Positions 6,515-8,174 of a stretch of 8,174 nucleotides of DNA are shown piece by piece. How positions within the stretch are numbered: position 1 is the first letter of the stretch; each line of letters starts with the position of its first letter. Source of the DNA: an uncultured Actinomycetes bacterium (GTDB lineage Bacteria > Actinomycetota > Actinomycetes > S36-B12); NCBI GenBank assembly GCA_937902285.1, contig CALGTB010000296.1, forward strand, positions 1 to 8,174, read 5' to 3'. Position numbers and translations under genes: made by a program. The notes beneath the pieces were generated by a model that ran no database searches, was not told the origin of the DNA, and saw nothing but the letters and a program-made list of their open reading frames with translations.

Positions 6515-7669
6515 CTAGCCCTTGACGCTCACCGAGCCGTCGATGATGCCGGCCTTGATCGTCTCGATCTGGGCCTTGAGCTCCGCCGGGACGGCCGCAT
6601 CGAAGTCGTGGTACGGGGCCAGGCCCACACCCTCGTTCTCCAGCGTGCCGACCGTGACGCCACCCTCGAAGGTGCCGTCGACCACGGACTTGATGGCGTT
6701 GAACGTCGTGACGTCCATGTTCTTCAGGACCGAGGTGAGGTACACCGACGCGTTGGCCGTGTCCGACTCGTACTGGTCGCTGTCGACGCCGATGATCATG
6801 AGCTTGTCGGTACCGAGCTCGCTGGCGAGTGCCGCGGAGCCGAGGCCCACGGGGCCGGCGACCGGCATGACGATGTCGGCGCCCTCGTCGACCAGGTTCT
6901 GGGCGAACGCACGGCCGTCATCGAGGCTCTCGAAGTTCTCGGTGAACAGGCCCTTCTGCTTGGCCGGATCCCAGCCGAGCACCTTGACGTCGGTGCCGTT
7001 GTCGGTGTTGTACTGCTGGACGCCGTAGTAGAAGCCGTCCATGAAGATCGTCACCGGCGGGATGTTGATGCCGCCGAACGTTCCCACGATGCCGGTCTTC
7101 GACATGCCCGCGGCGAGGTAGCCCGCGAGGAACGCGGCCTCGTCGGTGTTGAACACCTGGCCGAGCACGTTGTTGTTCGTGATCTGCGGGGTGCCGTCCT
7201 CGTTCTCGCCGTAGGCGTAGTCAACGATGGTGAAAGGCACGTCCGGGTTGGCGTTCGCGGCCTCCATGGTCGCGTCGCCGAGCAGGAAGCCGACGGTCAC
7301 GACGATGTTGCAGCCCTGGTCGATGAACGACTGGATGTTGGTCGCGTAGTCGGTCTCCGCCTGGGACTCGAGGACTGCGGCCTCGACGCCGAGCTGCTCG
7401 GCTGCGTCCGTGACGCCCTTGAACGCCTTCTGGTTGAAGCCCTTGTCGTCGACACCGCCGACGTCGGTGACCTCGCAGGCCTTCAGTGCGACTGCGGCCG
7501 GCTCGGACGATGCAGCCTCCGAGGGAGCCGCGGACGAGGCAGCCTCGGACGGTGCCGCGCTGCTTGCAGCCTCGCTCGACGAGTCAGACGAGCTGCTCGA
7601 GCTACACCCGGCAAGTGCCATCGCCGAGACGGCCAGGACGGCCGCGGCGATCTTGAGATTGGTCTTCAA
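6515..7669 (-). CDS. bmpA: BMP/PnrA-family nucleoside-binding lipoprotein
   Basis: The extracytoplasmic binding protein of the importer, 384 residues. A lipoprotein signal (MKTNLK, hydrophobic stretch, then lipobox ALAGC) places the lipid anchor on Cys22. Residues 23-60 form a Ser/Ala/Glu/Pro linker with a nine-residue repeat. The BMP domain (about 63-384) shows DVGGVDDKGFNQ (69-80) near its start, then the VDYAYG, GFYYGVQ and GVDSDQ segments that line the ligand cleft in this family. The start is TTG 7669: AAGGAG (7675-7680) stands 5 bases upstream and the signal peptide begins exactly here. No in-frame ATG gives a complete signal peptide. It is first in the importer gene run, with a candidate promoter upstream and a hairpin downstream. 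Purine or pyrimidine preference cannot be read from sequence, though linkage to cdd and deoA favours pyrimidines at least in part. Confidence 0.93.
   Translation of the reverse strand: MKTNLKIAAAVLAVSAMALAGCSSSSSSDSSSEAASSAAPSEAASSAAPSEAASSEPAAVALKACEVTDVGGVDDKGFNQKAFKGVTDAAEQLGVEAAVLESQAETDYATNIQSFIDQGCNIVVTVGFLLGDATMEAANANPDVPFTIVDYAYGENEDGTPQITNNNVLGQVFNTDEAAFLAGYLAAGMSKTGIVGTFGGINIPPVTIFMDGFYYGVQQYNTDNGTDVKVLGWDPAKQKGLFTENFESLDDGRAFAQNLVDEGADIVMPVAGPVGLGSAALASELGTDKLMIIGVDSDQYESDTANASVYLTSVLKNMDVTTFNAIKSVVDGTFEGGVTVGTLENEGVGLAPYHDFDAAVPAELKAQIETIKAGIIDGSVSVKG
7496..7576 (-). repeat. Three tandem 27-base repeats coding the lipoprotein linker
   Basis: Residues 32-58 of the lipoprotein consist of three nine-residue units, SEAASSAAP twice and then a diverged SEAASSEPA. 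At DNA level GCAGCCTC recurs at 7512, 7539 and 7566 on the plus strand, exactly 27 bases apart, with the rest of each unit similar but not identical. This looks like an in-frame tandem duplication that has begun to drift. The linker should be flexible and hold the binding domain away from the membrane, so its length can vary without harm. Confidence 0.8.
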
Positions 7670-7674
7670 TGTCT

Positions 7675-7680
7675 CTCCTT
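7675..7680 (-). promoter_or_regulatory. Strong ribosome binding site fixing a TTG start
   Basis: AAGGAG on the minus strand, 5 bases before the TTG at 7669. It is the best Shine-Dalgarno match in the window and compensates for the weak TTG start of the lipoprotein gene. A TAA triplet lies directly upstream (7682-7684). Confidence 0.8.
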
Positions 7681-7721
7681 ATTAGTGGCAGGTCGCCGTC
7701 ATGGCGCACGCACATGAGCCC

Positions 7722-7751
7722 ACCCTAGCCATAGCCGAGCCGGGTTGTGAA
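7722..7751 (-). promoter_or_regulatory. Candidate vegetative promoter for the importer operon
   Basis: On the minus strand, TTCACA (7746-7751) is followed after 18 bases by TAGGGT (7722-7727). These fit a -35 and a TANNNT-type -10 for a housekeeping sigma factor, with the -35 one mismatch from TTGACA. Transcription would begin near 7715, giving a leader of about 45 bases before the TTG start. Read by eye, it is the best pair in the 142-base gap. Read-through from the hydrolase gene upstream is an alternative. Confidence 0.45.
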
Positions 7752-7792
7752 CGCGATCCGCCCGTGGGACAGATCGTTATCGCACGTTCACA
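7746..7792. repeat. Inverted repeat overlapping the -35 box, possible operator
   Basis: TGTGAACG (7746-7753) and its exact complement CGTTCACA (7785-7792) flank 31 bases. The left arm covers the candidate -35 hexamer, which is where a repressor half-site would be expected. CytR of enteric bacteria is known to bind half-sites at variable spacing, but its sequence differs and no regulator gene is in this window. An 8-base match in a gap this size can arise by chance, so the operator role is tentative. Confidence 0.3.
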
Positions 7793-7811
7793 TTCGCCGG
7801 TCCGAGGACGG

Positions 7812-8174
7812 TCAGGGCAACGTCCCCAGATGGTCCAAAAGCATTGTTACGAAACGATTACGGTCGATGTGCAGTCCGACTAACGCATTCGGAGCACGAT
7901 CGGTCACGGCCCAGCGATCGGCCACCGTGCGGCCGATGCACAGGGGCGACTGCGTTTCGATCTGAACATTCATGGCCAGCGTCGACATGAGCGTCGGGTC
8001 GATGAGATGCGCGATCGTGACGGCGTCGTGGATGGGCGCCCCGGGCCAGCCGAACCGCTCCTGATGGAAGCCCACGAAATGGTCGAGAAGCTCGGCCACG
8101 AACTGCCCTGCGCGGCCGGCGCCGCGCAGGCTGTCGGCATGCTCGTCCGAGAGCCAGGCCTCGTGCGTGACCTC
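7812..8174 (-). CDS. Nucleoside hydrolase, IU-NH family (C-terminal third; 5' end outside window)
   Basis: The frame is open from the window edge to TGA at 7812-7814, giving 120 residues of a protein usually near 310. The visible part begins EVTHEAWLS, a typical family segment, and contains GAPIHDAVTIAHLIDP, whose His-Asp holds the catalytic-site His of inosine-uridine nucleoside hydrolases. It ends with DRNRFVTMLLDHL. The N-terminal calcium-binding DxDPGxDD motif lies outside the window. The enzyme cuts the N-glycosidic bond of ribonucleosides to free base and ribose in the cytoplasm. It lies upstream of the importer on the same strand with a 142-base gap, so it may be co-transcribed or separately controlled. 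Specificity (RihA, RihB or RihC type) cannot be decided from this part. Confidence 0.93.
   Translation of the reverse strand, partial: EVTHEAWLSDEHADSLRGAGRAGQFVAELLDHFVGFHQERFGWPGAPIHDAVTIAHLIDPTLMSTLAMNVQIETQSPLCIGRTVADRWAVTDRAPNALVGLHIDRNRFVTMLLDHLGTLP

Noticed and set aside
5085..6518. Long open frame of 477 codons on the plus strand opposite the ATPase gene
   Set aside because: Its product is rich in Asp, Arg, Val and His with no recognisable domain, as expected from the antisense of GC-rich coding DNA. The minus strand carries unmistakable ABC ATPase motifs.
7670..7715. Riboswitch in the lipoprotein leader
   Set aside because: If the promoter call is right the leader is only about 45 bases, and I see no stable fold or known aptamer pattern in it.
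6608..7717. Plus-strand frame of 369 codons opposite the lipoprotein gene
   Set aside because: Antisense of a lipoprotein with signal peptide, lipobox and BMP motifs. The frame has no recognisable content.
1..8174. tRNA or rRNA genes, CRISPR arrays, insertion sequences, attachment sites
   Set aside because: No cloverleaf, regularly spaced repeats, transposase or integrase sequence, or flanking target duplications were seen. The window is almost fully occupied by ordinary genes.

Overview
This window is a bacterial nucleoside uptake and breakdown locus. The DNA is GC-rich with strongly GC-biased third codon positions, the genes are tightly packed with four-base ATGA overlaps, and GTG and TTG starts occur alongside ATG. 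Together with actinobacterial-looking protein sequences (a cytidine deaminase resembling the mycobacterial enzyme, an elongated permease, a Ser/Ala/Glu-rich lipoprotein linker), this points to an actinomycete (Actinomycetota). I cannot name a genus.

Layout: all substantial genes lie on the minus strand, so transcription runs from right to left. At the right edge is the C-terminal third of an inosine-uridine type nucleoside hydrolase (7812-8174, cut by the window end). A 142-base gap with a candidate promoter and an inverted repeat follows. Next come a BMP-family nucleoside-binding lipoprotein (6515-7669), a 110-base gap with a very stable hairpin (6461-6490), a double-domain ABC ATPase (4899-6404), two permeases (3730-4902 and 2438-3733), cytidine deaminase cdd (2015-2431), thymidine/pyrimidine-nucleoside phosphorylase deoA (729-2018), a 63-residue two-helix membrane protein (515-706) and a small cupin (142-522). 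At the left edge the last 19 codons of a plus-strand membrane protein (1-60) converge on the cupin gene. The 81-base gap between them can fold into an imperfect hairpin. No stretch above 300 bases lacks a gene.

How the genes fit together: the lipoprotein would capture nucleosides outside the membrane and the ATPase plus two permeases would import them. Cytidine deaminase would turn (deoxy)cytidine into (deoxy)uridine. The phosphorylase would split pyrimidine nucleosides into base and (deoxy)ribose-1-phosphate, and the hydrolase would split ribonucleosides. Import, deamination and cleavage therefore sit in one transcription direction. This is a known kind of locus, comparable to BmpA-NupABC of Lactococcus and to the cdd-deoA pair of mycobacteria.

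I found no clearly new system. The parts least explained by known biology are the two small downstream genes (membrane protein and histidine-poor cupin), the control region before the lipoprotein (promoter, inverted repeat, possible leaderless upstream ORF), the hairpin after the lipoprotein gene, and a small ribosome-site-bearing ORF at 113-229.
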